DNA from: a bacterium
GTDB taxonomy: Bacteria; Oederibacteriota; Muellerivitia; Muellerivitales; Muellerivitaceae
Direction: 5' to 3'
Assembly: GCA_025980505.1 (NCBI GenBank)
Contig: JAICXI010000159.1
Location: forward strand, 1 to 5,382
Length of the DNA: 5,382 nt
Shown: piece after piece, positions 5,306-5,382 of the stretch
Layout: the number at the start of each line of letters is the position of its first letter
Numbering within the stretch: the stretch's first letter is position 1
Notes under the pieces: model-generated
Database searches by the model: none
The model's input: the letters and a program-made list of their open reading frames with translations, nothing else
What the model was told of the DNA's origin: nothing
Made by a program: the position numbers and the translations under genes

Positions 5306-5382
5306 ATGAAGAAATATTTTTTGATTTCGATTCTGGCTGGCTTGCCGGCTCTCGCCTGGACGCAAAACGATTCCAAAGCAAA
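5306..5382 (+). CDS. N-terminus of a secreted protein, truncated by the window edge
   Basis: The frame opens MKKYFLISILAGLPALAWTQ and continues to the edge without a stop (25 full codons). Two lysines, a hydrophobic core and a PALA motif before Trp-Thr-Gln are a standard Sec signal peptide with likely signal peptidase I cleavage after Ala17 or close to it. The mature protein begins with polar residues (QNDSKA). AAGAGGGG (5293-5300) lies 5 bases before the ATG and a TATAAT box is upstream, so this is a real start. Too little is present to name a family. Confidence 0.75.
   Translation, partial: MKKYFLISILAGLPALAWTQNDSKA

Overview
The window is a GC-rich stretch of bacterial chromosome in which every supported gene lies on the + strand. 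It looks like ordinary core-plus-signalling territory, not a mobile island: I see no transposase, integrase, phage gene, tRNA, rRNA or CRISPR array. A MacB-type permease and an exported LysM protein anchored by one membrane helix suggest a Gram-negative-type (diderm) cell envelope. The taxon cannot be fixed from this sequence. The recognisable -10 boxes close to start codons and purine-rich Shine-Dalgarno sites show standard sigma70-like expression signals.

Layout. Bases 2-370 hold the C-terminal end of an ABC transporter permease of the MacB/FtsX family, followed by a strong GC hairpin. clpS (518-805) encodes a small N-end-rule adaptor of the cyanobacterial ClpS2-like subtype. A leader with its own promoter precedes a 585-residue membrane-bound class III nucleotide cyclase homologue (954-2711) with an extracytoplasmic sensor, HAMP linker and C-terminal cyclase domain. 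mutY (2788-3864), the A/G-mismatch adenine glycosylase, follows after 76 bases and may be read through from the cyclase. A repeat-rich, less GC-rich gap leads to a good promoter overlapped by a palindrome. It serves a LysM protein (4033-5013) with a signal peptide, one LysM domain, one membrane helix and a long Pro/Ser/Thr-rich cytoplasmic tail. About 290 noncoding bases follow, with a REP-like palindrome, a TATAAT box and an inverted repeat that covers the ribosome-binding site of the last gene. That gene starts at 5306, encodes a signal peptide and runs off the window.

How the genes relate. They do not form one obvious pathway. Most have their own promoter; only cyclase-mutY is a candidate transcription unit. 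The most notable observation is that the cyclase homologue lacks two residues normally required for catalysis: the second metal-binding Asp is Gly454 and the transition-state Asn is Gln531. The substrate-selecting Lys/Asp pair, the first metal Asp and the catalytic Arg remain. It is either a degenerate sensor/pseudo-cyclase, one half of a heterodimer, or (for the Gly) affected by a single-base sequence error. I did not find a clearly new multi-gene system here.
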